From Acidimicrobiales bacterium (GTDB lineage: Bacteria; Actinomycetota; Acidimicrobiia; Acidimicrobiales; VFJN01): a stretch of 35,468 nucleotides of DNA. Numbering within the stretch: position 1 is the stretch's first letter; each line of letters starts with the position of its first letter. The stretch is from assembly GCA_035316325.1 (NCBI GenBank), contig DATHJB010000157.1:1-35468 (forward strand). Direction: 5' to 3'. The translations under genes were made by a program, and so were the position numbers. The notes under the pieces were generated by a model. That model did not search any database, was not told the origin of the DNA, and worked only from the letters and a program-made list of their open reading frames with translations. Of this stretch, positions 22,240 through 30,366 are shown piece by piece.

Positions 22240-22893
22240 GTGCGGGAGGTTGCTCGGGAATGGATGGATTCGTTCGTGGCCTTCACGCGCGGCCACGGCG
22301 GCGGGGGCCGCGCCAACTCGTCGGTCGGCGTGGCGTTCGTGATCGGTGCCCTCGTGGTCGCCGTGCTGGGTCTGCGCTGGGTGAGCGCCGAGGGCCCCGA
22401 CGAGGAAGCGTCCGGCGACGATACTCCCTGGGCGTTCGAGGAAGCGGGAGAGTCCGGGCCGACCACCACCGTCCCCGCCAGCACGCCCCCCGACGTGGTC
22501 ATCGTGCGCGATCCCGGCGACCCGCCGGCCGGCGAGCCGGTCGTGACGCTGCCCCCGGGTCAGTCCGGCGTGTTCCTCCCCGGCTTCCCCCCGGTCGCCG
22601 GCGGCACCACCGGCACGACCGACTCCCCCGGCGCCACGACGCCCCCGGGCGGCAGTTCGCAACCGACAACAGGCCCCACACCCAGGCCGACCCCGAGGCC
22701 CACCGCCCAGCCGACGCCCAGCCCAACGCCCACCGCGACGCCGACACCGGAGCCGACGCCCACAGCGACACCCACACCGGAGCCGACGCCCACAGCGACA
22801 CCCACACCGGAGCCGACACCTGGAAGCGGCGGCGCCGGCCTGGGCGACCTCGTCAGCGGGCTGATCGGCGTGCTGGGCCTGCGGATCTTCTGA
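22240..22893 (+). CDS. Membrane-anchored Pro/Thr-rich repeat protein
   Basis: 217 residues. A short N-terminal segment is followed by one transmembrane helix (about 31-49, VGVAFVIGALVVAVLGLRWV) and a long extracytoplasmic stalk rich in Pro, Thr, Gly and Ser. Residues about 145-195 consist of TPRPTPRPTAQPTPSPTPTA-type repeats, including near-identical TPEPTPTATP units encoded by a 30-bp tandem repeat. The C-terminus GLGDLVSGLIGVLGLRIF is hydrophobic or amphipathic. Such Thr/Pro stalks are often O-mannosylated wall-spanning spacers. No enzymatic domain is present and the function is unknown. The start is a GTG 8 nt after TAACAT. The last 41 bp overlap the 3' end of the opposing vWA gene. Confidence 0.75.
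   Translation: MREVAREWMDSFVAFTRGHGGGGRANSSVGVAFVIGALVVAVLGLRWVSAEGPDEEASGDDTPWAFEEAGESGPTTTVPASTPPDVVIVRDPGDPPAGEPVVTLPPGQSGVFLPGFPPVAGGTTGTTDSPGATTPPGGSSQPTTGPTPRPTPRPTAQPTPSPTPTATPTPEPTPTATPTPEPTPTATPTPEPTPGSGGAGLGDLVSGLIGVLGLRIF
22741..22820 (+). repeat. 30-bp tandem repeat encoding TPEPTPTATP
   Basis: Units 22741-22770 and 22771-22800 differ at one base, and a third partial unit (22801-22820) matches 19 of 20. The unit is a multiple of three, so copy-number change would keep the frame. It lies in the stalk of the Pro/Thr-rich protein. Confidence 0.85.
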
Positions 22894-24823
22894 GCCGGCG
22901 CTTCTGCTCGATGAAGTCGACCAGCACGTAGTCGCCCAGCGTCTCCGGGGTGGTGAAGAACGCCCGGCCCTGGTTCAGCTTGGTGAGCTGCTCCACGAAC
23001 GCCCGCAGGTGGCCGGTCGGGTCGAGCATGAAGGTGTTGATGCGGATGCCGTCGCGGGTGCAGCGGACCACCTCGCGCAGCGTGGCGTCGACCGTCTCCT
23101 TCACCGGCGGGTAGGAGAAGAACGGCTCGGCCATGCCCGACTCGAAGTGGGCGGTCGGCTCGCCGTCGGTGATCATGATGATCTGCCGGGTACCGCCCTC
23201 CCGGGCCAGCAGCCGCCGGCTGATCTGGAAGGCGTGCTGCATGTTGGTGCCGTAGACGAAGTCCCACGACACCTCGGGCAGGTCCTGCGGCCGGATCTCG
23301 CGCGCCACCTCGGAGAACCCGACGATGCCCAGGTAGTCGCGGGGGAACTGCGTGGAGATCAGCGAGTGCAGTGCCATCGCCACCTTCTTGGCGGCGAGGA
23401 AGTTGTCGCGCATCGGCATCGACAGCGACAGGTCGAGCATCAGCACCGTGGACGACCGGACCACCTGCTCGGTGCGCTCCACCTCGAAGTCCTCGGGTGA
23501 CAGCTCGACCGGGGTGCCGCCGCCCATCCGGGCCACCGCGTTGCGGACCGTCCGCTCGATGTGGAGGTTGAACGGGTCGCCGAACTCGTAGGCCTTGGTC
23601 TCGTAGGTGCGCTCGTGGCCGGCCCCGGTCAGCTCCAGGTCGTGGCGGCCGAGGCGGTCCTTGGCCAGCTTCTGGAACAGATCGTGCAGGGCGTTGCGGC
23701 CGATCTTGCGCAGGCCCTTCGGGGTCAGCTCCAGGCGCCCCTCGCGCTGGTCGACCAGGCCGGCTTCCTGGAGCATCCGGGTGAGGCGGGCCAGCTCGTC
23801 GAGGCTGCTGCCGGCCTCGTCGCCCAGCAGCTCCTTGGCCCGCTCGACGTCGACCTCGGCCAGCGCGCCCGGCTGGGCGGCGCCCCGGAGCAGCTGCTCG
23901 AGGCGGTCGAGGTCGCCGAGCTCCTCCAGCGTCGACGCGGCCTGCGCCAGACCGAGCGGGTCCTGGCCGCGGAAGTCGTACTGCTGACCCCAGCCCATCC
24001 CGGGGAACATGCCCTGGAGCTGGGAGCCCAGCTGGTCGATCTGCCAGCGCAGGTCCATGTCGTCGAGCAGCTGGGAGGCGAGCTGGTCGATCTGGGCCCG
24101 CTGCTCGGGCGTCATCGAGGCGAGCATCGCCTGCATCGCCGCCATGCGACGGGCCAGCACCTCGAGCAGCTCGTCGAGGTTCTGCGGGTTCTCGGGGAAG
24201 AAGTCGCCGTGGCGCTCCATGAACCCGTCGAAGTCGGGCTCCTGGCCCCGCGCCCGCTGCTCGATCATCTGGTTGAGCTCGGCGAGCATGTCCTTGAGGC
24301 GGGCCATGTCCTCGGGGGTCATGCCCTCGACGGCGCCGGTCATGCGGTTCACGTACGAGTCGAGCACCTGCTGGCGGAGGCGCTCCACGAGCTCCTCGAA
24401 GCGCTGGCCGGCCTCGGGGGAGGCGAAGTCGTAGCTCTGCAGCTCGCGGACCTGGCCGGCGAGGTCGGGCGGGAGCATGTCGAGCTGGAACTGGCGCTCG
24501 TCGTCGCCCGGCAGGGCCCGGCGCTCGGTCTCGACCACCTCGCCCAGCTCGCGGGCGATCTCGTCGTAGACGCCACCGAGGTCGAAGCGGTCGAGCCGCT
24601 CCTGGCGCTCGCGGCGCAGGCGTTCGAGCAGCTCGCGCACGCCCTGGACCCAGTTGCCGTCCCGGTCCTGGAAACCCGACTGGAGGAGCCGCCGCAGCGC
24701 CGCGTGGAGGTCGCCGTGGTAGAGGAGGTCGTCGGTGATCTGCTCGAAGACGGTGTCCGCGTCGAGCTCGAAGCCCACCTGCGTGCCGTCCCAGCGGCTG
24801 TATCGGAACTTCGGCCGCGCCAT
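22853..24823 (-). CDS. von Willebrand factor A-domain protein, MoxR partner type
   Basis: 656 residues. The N-terminal region (about 1-440) is helical and charged, with a Met/Gln-rich part (ARRMAAMQAMLASMTPEQRA). The C-terminal vWA domain has a MIDAS metal site: Asp464-x-Ser466-x-Ser468 in LMLDLSLSMPM, and Asp553 in MITDGEPTAHF. It probably works with the MoxR AAA ATPase encoded at 25795-27198, a pair thought to act as a chaperone or metal-insertion machine. There is no signal peptide. The ATG at 24823 begins MARPKFRYSRWDG. Its stop lies inside the convergent Pro/Thr-rich gene (41-bp overlap), so its last residues KRRLRRSAGPARRSAR are encoded opposite that protein's C-terminus. Confidence 0.88.
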   Translation of the reverse strand: MARPKFRYSRWDGTQVGFELDADTVFEQITDDLLYHGDLHAALRRLLQSGFQDRDGNWVQGVRELLERLRRERQERLDRFDLGGVYDEIARELGEVVETERRALPGDDERQFQLDMLPPDLAGQVRELQSYDFASPEAGQRFEELVERLRQQVLDSYVNRMTGAVEGMTPEDMARLKDMLAELNQMIEQRARGQEPDFDGFMERHGDFFPENPQNLDELLEVLARRMAAMQAMLASMTPEQRAQIDQLASQLLDDMDLRWQIDQLGSQLQGMFPGMGWGQQYDFRGQDPLGLAQAASTLEELGDLDRLEQLLRGAAQPGALAEVDVERAKELLGDEAGSSLDELARLTRMLQEAGLVDQREGRLELTPKGLRKIGRNALHDLFQKLAKDRLGRHDLELTGAGHERTYETKAYEFGDPFNLHIERTVRNAVARMGGGTPVELSPEDFEVERTEQVVRSSTVLMLDLSLSMPMRDNFLAAKKVAMALHSLISTQFPRDYLGIVGFSEVAREIRPQDLPEVSWDFVYGTNMQHAFQISRRLLAREGGTRQIIMITDGEPTAHFESGMAEPFFSYPPVKETVDATLREVVRCTRDGIRINTFMLDPTGHLRAFVEQLTKLNQGRAFFTTPETLGDYVLVDFIEQKRRLRRSAGPARRSAR

Positions 24824-24855
24824 CGCGAGCCACGGTACCTGGGCACACCCGCAGT

Positions 24856-24861
24856 TAGCCT
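24856..24861 (+). promoter_or_regulatory. -10 box of leaderless promoter for the SCO6745-family gene
   Basis: TAGCCT, then 7 nt, then the ATG at 24869; no ribosome-binding site. It lies in the 45-bp gap between divergent starts. Confidence 0.55.
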
Positions 24862-24868
24862 CCCGGCG

Positions 24869-25711
24869 ATGGAAGCGATCGTGGCACGCAAGATGTGGCG
24901 GACCCTCGAGCCCGTCCACGCGATGATCTACTTCACGCCGCGGGCCACCGAGGCCTACGACGCGCTGGGCATCCCCCGGCGAACCGGCTACTTCGCGTCC
25001 CGCAGCGCGCCGATGGGCGCGGTGGCGGCCGAGGTCGTGACCGCCACGTTCTTCAACTTCAACCCGACGGTGGTCGAGGCCGCGATCCCGGCGGCGTGGG
25101 ACGTCGCCTCTCCGGAGGCGATCGTCGCGGCCCGCTTCTCGGCGGCCGACGTGGCGCTGCGGGAGCTGCTGGGCGACGAGGTCGTGACCTCGCCGGAGCT
25201 GGCGTGGGCCGCCGCGACGGCCCGGAAGGCGACCGAGGCGTGCGACACCGCCGGGCGACCCCTCTACGCCGGCCACGTCGGGCTCGACTGGCCCGACGAG
25301 CCGCTGCTGGTCCTCTGGCACGCCCTCACCCTGCTGCGGGAGTACCGGGGCGACGGCCACGTCGCCGCCCTGCTGCTCGCCGACGTCAGCCCGTGCGAGG
25401 CCCTGCACACCCACATCGCCGCCGCCGAGGGCATCCTGCCGCCCGACGTCCTCAAGCGCACCCGGGGCTGGCCCGAGGACGAGTGGCAGACCGCCGCCGA
25501 CGACCTGCGCACCCGGGGCTGGCTCGACGCCGACGGCGGGTTCACCGACACCGGCCGGGCCGCCCGCGAGCAGGTCGAGGACGCCACCGACGCGGCCGCG
25601 CTGGCGCCGTGGGAGGCGCTGGGCGAGGAGACCTGCGACCGGCTCCGGGCGACGATCCGCCCGTGGAGCCGCACCATCGTCGACGGCGGCGGACTGACCG
25701 GCAACCGCTGA
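24869..25711 (+). CDS. SCO6745-family protein (SalK-like, function unknown)
   Basis: 280 residues. The N-terminus VARKMWRTLEPVHAMIYFTP followed by YDALGIPRRTGYFASRSAPM and FFNFNPTVVEAAIPAAW is characteristic of the actinobacterial SCO6745 family. Near residues 147-160 come GLDWPDEPLLVLWHALTLLR and EYRGDGHVAALLLADVSP. The C-terminal half resembles a winged-helix module (DDLRTRGWLDADGGFTDTGR). No biochemical role is established to my knowledge. The gene is transcribed opposite to the vWA and moxR genes between which it sits, from its own TAGCCT box. It ends at a nested-hairpin terminator. A GTG at 24881 is an alternative start. Confidence 0.8.
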   Translation: MEAIVARKMWRTLEPVHAMIYFTPRATEAYDALGIPRRTGYFASRSAPMGAVAAEVVTATFFNFNPTVVEAAIPAAWDVASPEAIVAARFSAADVALRELLGDEVVTSPELAWAAATARKATEACDTAGRPLYAGHVGLDWPDEPLLVLWHALTLLREYRGDGHVAALLLADVSPCEALHTHIAAAEGILPPDVLKRTRGWPEDEWQTAADDLRTRGWLDADGGFTDTGRAAREQVEDATDAAALAPWEALGEETCDRLRATIRPWSRTIVDGGGLTGNR

Positions 25712-25727
25712 CCCGTCCGAACCCGTC

Positions 25728-25778
25728 CGAAATTGCGCTGATCAGCCCGCTCCATGCGGGTTTTCGAACGCAATTTCG
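25728..25778. terminator. Nested-hairpin terminator between convergent genes
   Basis: Outer 10-bp inverted repeat CGAAATTGCG (25728-25737) with CGCAATTTCG (25769-25778). Inside it is a classical intrinsic terminator on the plus strand: CCCGC-TCCAT-GCGGG followed by TTTT (25746-25764). It lies between the stops of the SCO6745-type gene (25711) and moxR (25795). The form resembles the terminator at 2219-2266. Confidence 0.85.
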
Positions 25779-25794
25779 AGGGGTTCGAGGGCTT

Positions 25795-27198
25795 TCAGTT
25801 GCGGCTGCGGTAGGTGGCGCCCGAGGCGAGGGCGTCCTTGTTGAGGCGCTTCGACAGGTGCAGGCCCTCCAGCACCAGCTCGACCGCGCTGGCCAGCGCC
25901 GCCGGGCTCTCGTCGCCGCCCGCCAGCGCCGCCACCGGCTCCCGGAGCGACGGCACCTCCTCCACCAGGCGGGCCAGGTCGGCGGCGGCCACGTCGTCGC
26001 CCGTCTGCACCGTCGCCCCCTCCTCGAAGGCGACCACCACGTCGCGCAGCGAACCCGGCGGCACCCGGCGCTTGAACACCGTGAGGATCGCGGCGCGCAG
26101 CAGCTGCTCGGCGATCTGCTCCTCGCGGCCGTCCTCCAGCGTCTCGATCTCGACCTTGCCCATGGTCGACGCGGCGAGGGCGTCGAGGTCGCTCACCCGG
26201 GGGCTCACGTCGCGCTCGCCCTGGCGCAGCGCGCGGCGGGTGGCGTTGGCCACCAGCACCTCCTGGTTGGCCACCGACAGCCGCACCGACACGCCCGAGC
26301 GCTGGTTCACGTGCGAGCTCTCCCGGGCCAGGTGGGTGAGGGTCGCCACCAGCTCGGACATGTAGTCGGGCACCGACACCCGCACGCCCTCGACGTCGAG
26401 CGGCCGGGCCTCCTGCTCGACGATCGCCACCTCGGTCTCCACCTCGAGCGGGTAGTGGGTGCGCACCTGGCTGCCGAAGCGGTCCTTCAGCGGGGTGATG
26501 ATGCGGCCGCGGTTCGTATAGTCCTCCGGGTTGGCCGAGGCGACCAGCCACACGTCGAGCGGCAGGCGGATCTTGTAGCCGCGCACCTGGACGTCGCGCT
26601 CCTCCAGCACGTTGAGCAGGCCCACCTGGATGCGCTCGGCCAGGTCGGGCAGCTCGTTGATGGCGAAGATGCCCCGGTTCGTGCGGGGGACCAGGCCGTA
26701 GTGGATGGTCAGCTCGTCGGACAGGTAGCGGCCCTCGGCCACCTTGATGGGGTCGACCTCGCCGATGAGGTCGGCGATCGAGGTGTCGGGCGTCGCCAGC
26801 TTCTCGCCGAAGCGCTGCTCCCGGTGCACCCACGCGATCGGCGTGTCGTCGCCCTGCTCGGCGATCAGGTCGCGGGCGTAGCGCGACACCGGGTTGTCGG
26901 GGTCGTCGTTGATCTCGCTGCCGGCGACGATCGGCGACCACTCGTCGAGCAGGTCGACCAGGCTCCGGATGATGCGGGTCTTCGCCTGGCCGCGCTCGCC
27001 GAGGAAGATCATGTCGTGACCGGCCAACACCGCGTTCTCGATCTGGGGGAGAACGGTGTCGTCGTAGCCCTTCACGCCGGGGATCAGGGCCTGGCCTGCG
27101 GCGATGCGAGCCACGGCGTTGCGCCGCACCTCGTCCTTCACCGGCACCGACCGCCAACCCGACTCCCGTAGGGCACCCAAGGTGGTGGGACGAGACAT
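25795..27198 (-). CDS. MoxR-type AAA+ ATPase (magnesium chelatase-like)
   Basis: 467 residues. It has Walker A GERGQAKT (67-74), the Walker B region GIFAINELPDLAERIQVGLL, sensor-type SANPEDYTNRGRIITPLKDRF (Asn and Arg finger) and a C-terminal helical lid with SVRLSVANQEVLVANATRR. These are the features of MoxR/BchI-like ATPases that act with vWA proteins. The expected partner is the vWA protein at 22853-24823, although the two are separated by an opposite-strand gene. The ATG at 27198 lies 7 nt after a TAGGTT box; an in-frame TTG three codons earlier is less likely. It likely forms a hexameric cytoplasmic chaperone-like complex; the client is unknown. Confidence 0.92.
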   Translation of the reverse strand: MSRPTTLGALRESGWRSVPVKDEVRRNAVARIAAGQALIPGVKGYDDTVLPQIENAVLAGHDMIFLGERGQAKTRIIRSLVDLLDEWSPIVAGSEINDDPDNPVSRYARDLIAEQGDDTPIAWVHREQRFGEKLATPDTSIADLIGEVDPIKVAEGRYLSDELTIHYGLVPRTNRGIFAINELPDLAERIQVGLLNVLEERDVQVRGYKIRLPLDVWLVASANPEDYTNRGRIITPLKDRFGSQVRTHYPLEVETEVAIVEQEARPLDVEGVRVSVPDYMSELVATLTHLARESSHVNQRSGVSVRLSVANQEVLVANATRRALRQGERDVSPRVSDLDALAASTMGKVEIETLEDGREEQIAEQLLRAAILTVFKRRVPPGSLRDVVVAFEEGATVQTGDDVAAADLARLVEEVPSLREPVAALAGGDESPAALASAVELVLEGLHLSKRLNKDALASGATYRSRN

Positions 27199-27205
27199 GC
27201 GCCTC

Positions 27206-27211
27206 AACCTA
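27206..27211 (-). promoter_or_regulatory. -10 box of leaderless moxR-type promoter
   Basis: TAGGTT on the minus strand, 7 nt before the ATG at 27198, without a ribosome-binding site. Confidence 0.55.
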
Positions 27212-27255
27212 TCGCCGGCCTGCGCGCCGCAACCGGGCGAACGAAGCTTGACCGG

Positions 27256-27282
27256 TTGACCGCGGTGACCCGCGGGTAGCCT
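27256..27282 (+). promoter_or_regulatory. Promoter of the GH2 glycosidase gene
   Basis: TTGACC (27256-27261), a 15-bp spacer and TAGCCT (27277-27282), 11 nt before the ATG. A second TTGACC lies 8 bp upstream. The spacer is short and no ribosome-binding site is clear, so the leader would be only a few bases. Confidence 0.4.
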
Positions 27283-27293
27283 CCGGCTCTCCT

Positions 27294-29432
27294 ATGTTTC
27301 TGAGCGACGGTTGGCGGGCCGCCGAAGCAGACGACCACCTTCGACGCGCCTACTACGACGACAGCTTCGACGACAGCGGCTGGGCACCCATCACCGTCCC
27401 CGGGCACTGGCGATCTCGCGACCCCTTCGCCAGCAGCGACGGGCCGTTGCTGCACCGTTGCCACTTCGCCGCGCCCGCTCCCGCGGAGGGACGCCGGGGG
27501 TGGCTCACGTTCGAGGGCCTCTTCTACCAGGGCGACCACTGGCTCGACGGCGCCTACCTGGGCGACACCGAGGGCTACTTCGTCCCCCACTCGTTCGAGG
27601 TGACCTCCGCGCTGCGGGCCCGGTCGGAGCACACGCTGGCCGCCGAGGTCACCTGCTCGCCGCAGCACGACACGAAGGCCAAGCGCAACCTCACCGGCGT
27701 CTTCCAGGGCGGGGACTCCTTCGACCCCGACTGGAACCCGGGCGGCATCTGGCGTCCCGTGCACGTGACCGAGACGGGGCCCGTGCGGATCGCCCGGCTG
27801 CGGGTGCTGTGCCGGGAGGCGTCGTCGGAGCGGGCGGTCGTCGCCTTCCGGGCGACGCTCGACAGCGACGCGGCCCGTTCGGTGCGGGTCGAGTCGCTGG
27901 TCGGCGAGGTCGACCACGTGGCCGTCCACCCGCTGGCCGGTGGCGAGAACATCATCGACTGGACCGTCACCGTCGACCGGCCCTCGTTGTGGTGGCCGCA
28001 CGCGCTCGGCGACCCGGTGCTCCACGACGTGGGGGTGCGGGTGTTCGTGGAGGACTCGGACGACGAGCAGCCGAGCGACGAGCGGTCGCTGCGCGTCGGC
28101 CTGCGGTCGATCCGGCTGCGGAACTGGGTGTGCTCGGTGAACGGCGAGCGCCTCTTCCTCAAGGGCGCCAACCAGGGGCCGAACCGGATGGCGCTGGGTG
28201 CGGCCACCCCGGAGGAGCTGGCGGACGACGTGGCGCTGGCCGTCGACACCGGGCTCGACCTGCTGCGGGTGCACGCCCACGTCAGCCGGCCCGAGCTGTA
28301 CGACGCCGCCGACGAGGCCGGGCTCCTGCTGTGGCAGGACATGCCGCTGCACCAGGGCTACGCCCGCGGGATCCGCCGGCAGGCCGTGCGCCAGGCCCGG
28401 GCCGCCGTCGACCTGCTGGGGCACCACCCGTCGATCGCCGTGTGGTGCGGGCACGACGAGCCCATCGCCCTGGAGCACACCGAGTGGCCCGACGACCTGG
28501 CCGGCCGGCTCTCCAGGGGGAGCCGCATCGCCGGGGCCCAGCAGCTGCCGACCTGGAACAAGACCGTGCTCGACGGGTCGATCAAGCGGGCGTTCCAGCG
28601 GGCCGACGGCACCCGGCCGGTGGTCCCCCACTCGGGGGTGCTGCCGCACCCGCCCCGCTTCGACGGCACCGACGCCCACCTCTGGTTCGGCTGGCACTGG
28701 GGCGACGAGCGGTCCTTCCCCGCCTTCTGCCGGGCCCTGCCGCGGATGGCGCGGTTCGTCACCGAGTTCGGGGCGCAGGCGGTGCCCTCGGGCGAGGGCG
28801 CGGCGTTCATGGAGCCCGAGCGCTGGCCCGACCTCGACTGGGAGCGGCTGGAGCGGACCCACGGCCTGCAGCGGTCCGCGTTCGACCGCTACGTGCCGCC
28901 GGCCGACCACGCCACCTTCGAGTCGTGGCAGGCGGCCACCCAGCGCTACCAGGCGACCCTGCTCAAGCACCACGTCGAGACGCTGCGGCGGCTGAAGTAC
29001 CGGCCGGCCGGCGGCTTCGCCCAGTTCTGCTTCGCCGACGGGCACCCGGCGGTGTCGTGGTCGGTGCTCGACGAGGAGCGGCGTCCCAAGCTGGGCCTCG
29101 CCGCCCTGCGGGATGTCTGCCGGCCGGTGATCGTGGTGGCCGACCGGCTGCCGGCGTCGGTGATGCCCGGCGACCCGCTGGGCCTCGACATCCACGTGGT
29201 GAGCGACCGGCGCGACCCGCTCGACGGCGCCGAGGTGACCGCCAAGCTGTCGTGGGCGGGCGGCGACCACGCCTGGCGCTGGACCGGCGACATCGGCCCG
29301 GACTCCTGCGTGCGGGTGGGCACGCTGCAGGTGATCGTGCCCTTCGCCCCCGGCCCTCTCGTCCTCGACCTCGAGCTCGACCTCCCCGACGGCGAACGCG
29401 TGTCGAACCGTTACGAGTCGCGGATCGCCTGA
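27294..29432 (+). CDS. Glycoside hydrolase family 2 protein (beta-mannosidase/glucosaminidase-like)
   Basis: 712 residues. It has an N-terminal jelly-roll sugar-binding domain (about 1-160, with GWAPITVPGHW and WNPGGIWRPV), an Ig-like domain (about 165-270, RPSLWWPHALGDPVLHDV) and a TIM barrel from about 275 (NGERLFLKGANQGPNRM, LLRVHAHVSRPELYDAADEA). The nucleophile is Glu491 in VTEFGAQ. The acid/base is likely Glu389 in WCGHDEP, where the preceding residue is Asp388 instead of the usual Asn of GH2. There is no signal peptide, so it is probably cytoplasmic and acts on short imported beta-linked oligosaccharides. The exact specificity cannot be called. It stands alone, with no transporter or regulator adjacent. 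Confidence 0.85.
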   Translation: MFLSDGWRAAEADDHLRRAYYDDSFDDSGWAPITVPGHWRSRDPFASSDGPLLHRCHFAAPAPAEGRRGWLTFEGLFYQGDHWLDGAYLGDTEGYFVPHSFEVTSALRARSEHTLAAEVTCSPQHDTKAKRNLTGVFQGGDSFDPDWNPGGIWRPVHVTETGPVRIARLRVLCREASSERAVVAFRATLDSDAARSVRVESLVGEVDHVAVHPLAGGENIIDWTVTVDRPSLWWPHALGDPVLHDVGVRVFVEDSDDEQPSDERSLRVGLRSIRLRNWVCSVNGERLFLKGANQGPNRMALGAATPEELADDVALAVDTGLDLLRVHAHVSRPELYDAADEAGLLLWQDMPLHQGYARGIRRQAVRQARAAVDLLGHHPSIAVWCGHDEPIALEHTEWPDDLAGRLSRGSRIAGAQQLPTWNKTVLDGSIKRAFQRADGTRPVVPHSGVLPHPPRFDGTDAHLWFGWHWGDERSFPAFCRALPRMARFVTEFGAQAVPSGEGAAFMEPERWPDLDWERLERTHGLQRSAFDRYVPPADHATFESWQAATQRYQATLLKHHVETLRRLKYRPAGGFAQFCFADGHPAVSWSVLDEERRPKLGLAALRDVCRPVIVVADRLPASVMPGDPLGLDIHVVSDRRDPLDGAEVTAKLSWAGGDHAWRWTGDIGPDSCVRVGTLQVIVPFAPGPLVLDLELDLPDGERVSNRYESRIA

Positions 29433-29486
29433 TGACCATCGCGTGACCGCTCCGCGTCGATTTTCTGGGGGATGGGGTGCGGAGAG

Positions 29487-29492
29487 TAGGTT
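29487..29492 (+). promoter_or_regulatory. Likely -10 box of the sdhCAB promoter
   Basis: TAGGTT, 46 nt before the sdhC ATG, giving a leader of about 40 nt that contains AGGAGG (29521-29526). No good -35 is visible. Confidence 0.4.
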
Positions 29493-29538
29493 CGCCGGCG
29501 GACGCCAAGTAGGGGCGTTCAGGAGGCTGAACGAAGCG

Positions 29539-30366
29539 ATGCAGACGATGGAGCGACCCACAGTCGCCCCGGTGCACCCCAGCCGCCGCCCAGCTCCTTG
29601 GCCCGTCGAGTTCTACCGCTCGGCAGTCGGCAAGAAGTGGGTCATGGCGCTCACAGGCATCGGGCTCATGGGCTACGTCTTCTTCCACATGCTCGGCAAC
29701 CTCAAGCTGTACCTGGGGGCCGAGGACACCAACCACTACGGCGAGTGGCTGCGCCAGCTGCTCGTGCCGTTCTTCCCCCGTACCGTCACCCTGTGGCTGC
29801 TGCGGATCGGGCTGGCCGGCGCCTTCGTGTTCCACATCCACTCGGCCGCCAGCCTCACGCTGACGAACCGCCGGGCCCGGTCCCAGGGGAAGTACGTCGC
29901 CAAGCGCGACTGGCAGGCCGCCACCGCCGCCAGCCGCTCGATGCGGCTCACCGGCGTGGTGATCCTGCTGTTCGTGGTCTTCCACCTGGCCGACCTGACC
30001 TGGGGCTGGATCAACCCCGACTTCGAGCGGGGCGACGTCTTCCGCAACCTGGTGGCGTCGTTCGAGCGCCCGCCGATCGCGGCGATCTACATCGTCGCCA
30101 ACATCGCCCTGGGCATCCACCTGTTCCACGGCGCCTGGTCGATGTTCCAGAGCCTCGGCCTCAACAACCCGAAGTGGAACTCCTGGCGCAAGGGCTTCGC
30201 CGCCGGGTTCGCCGGCATCGTGATGATCGGCAACCTGAGCTTCCCGATCGCCGTGCTGACCGGGGTGATCGACGCCGACGACAACCCCGACTGCCGGGTC
30301 GACGGCGACAGGATCGAGACCTGCGAGCTCTACGAGGAAGCAGGAGGGGAAGGTGCGACACCGTGA
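29539..30366 (+). CDS. sdhC: Succinate dehydrogenase cytochrome b558 subunit SdhC
   Basis: 275 residues with about five transmembrane helices, of the single-subunit diheme b558 type found with CAB gene order. Histidines for heme ligation occur in [36 protein letters not shown] and GIHLFHGAW. It anchors SdhAB and passes electrons to quinone. The start is the ATG at 29539 (or 29548); AGGAGG lies 12 nt upstream, rather far. The extra C-terminal polar tail ends [20 protein letters not shown]. Its stop overlaps the sdhA GTG by 4 nt. Absence of sdhD fits this type. Confidence 0.94.
   Translation: MQTMERPTVAPVHPSRRPAPWPVEFYRSAVGKKWVMALTGIGLMGYVFFHMLGNLKLYLGAEDTNHYGEWLRQLLVPFFPRTVTLWLLRIGLAGAFVFHIHSAASLTLTNRRARSQGKYVAKRDWQAATAASRSMRLTGVVILLFVVFHLADLTWGWINPDFERGDVFRNLVASFERPPIAAIYIVANIALGIHLFHGAWSMFQSLGLNNPKWNSWRKGFAAGFAGIVMIGNLSFPIAVLTGVIDADDNPDCRVDGDRIETCELYEEAGGEGATP

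Noticed and set aside
22741-22820. Short tandem repeats considered as a CRISPR array
   Set aside because: Repeats are contiguous with no spacers, of 30 bp, and in frame with a Pro/Thr-rich protein.
27204-29561. Open frame of 785 codons antisense to the GH2 gene
   Set aside because: Composition is a mirror of high-GC codon bias (Arg/Gly/Val/Pro/His-rich, no domain), while the plus strand encodes a clear GH2 protein over the same span.
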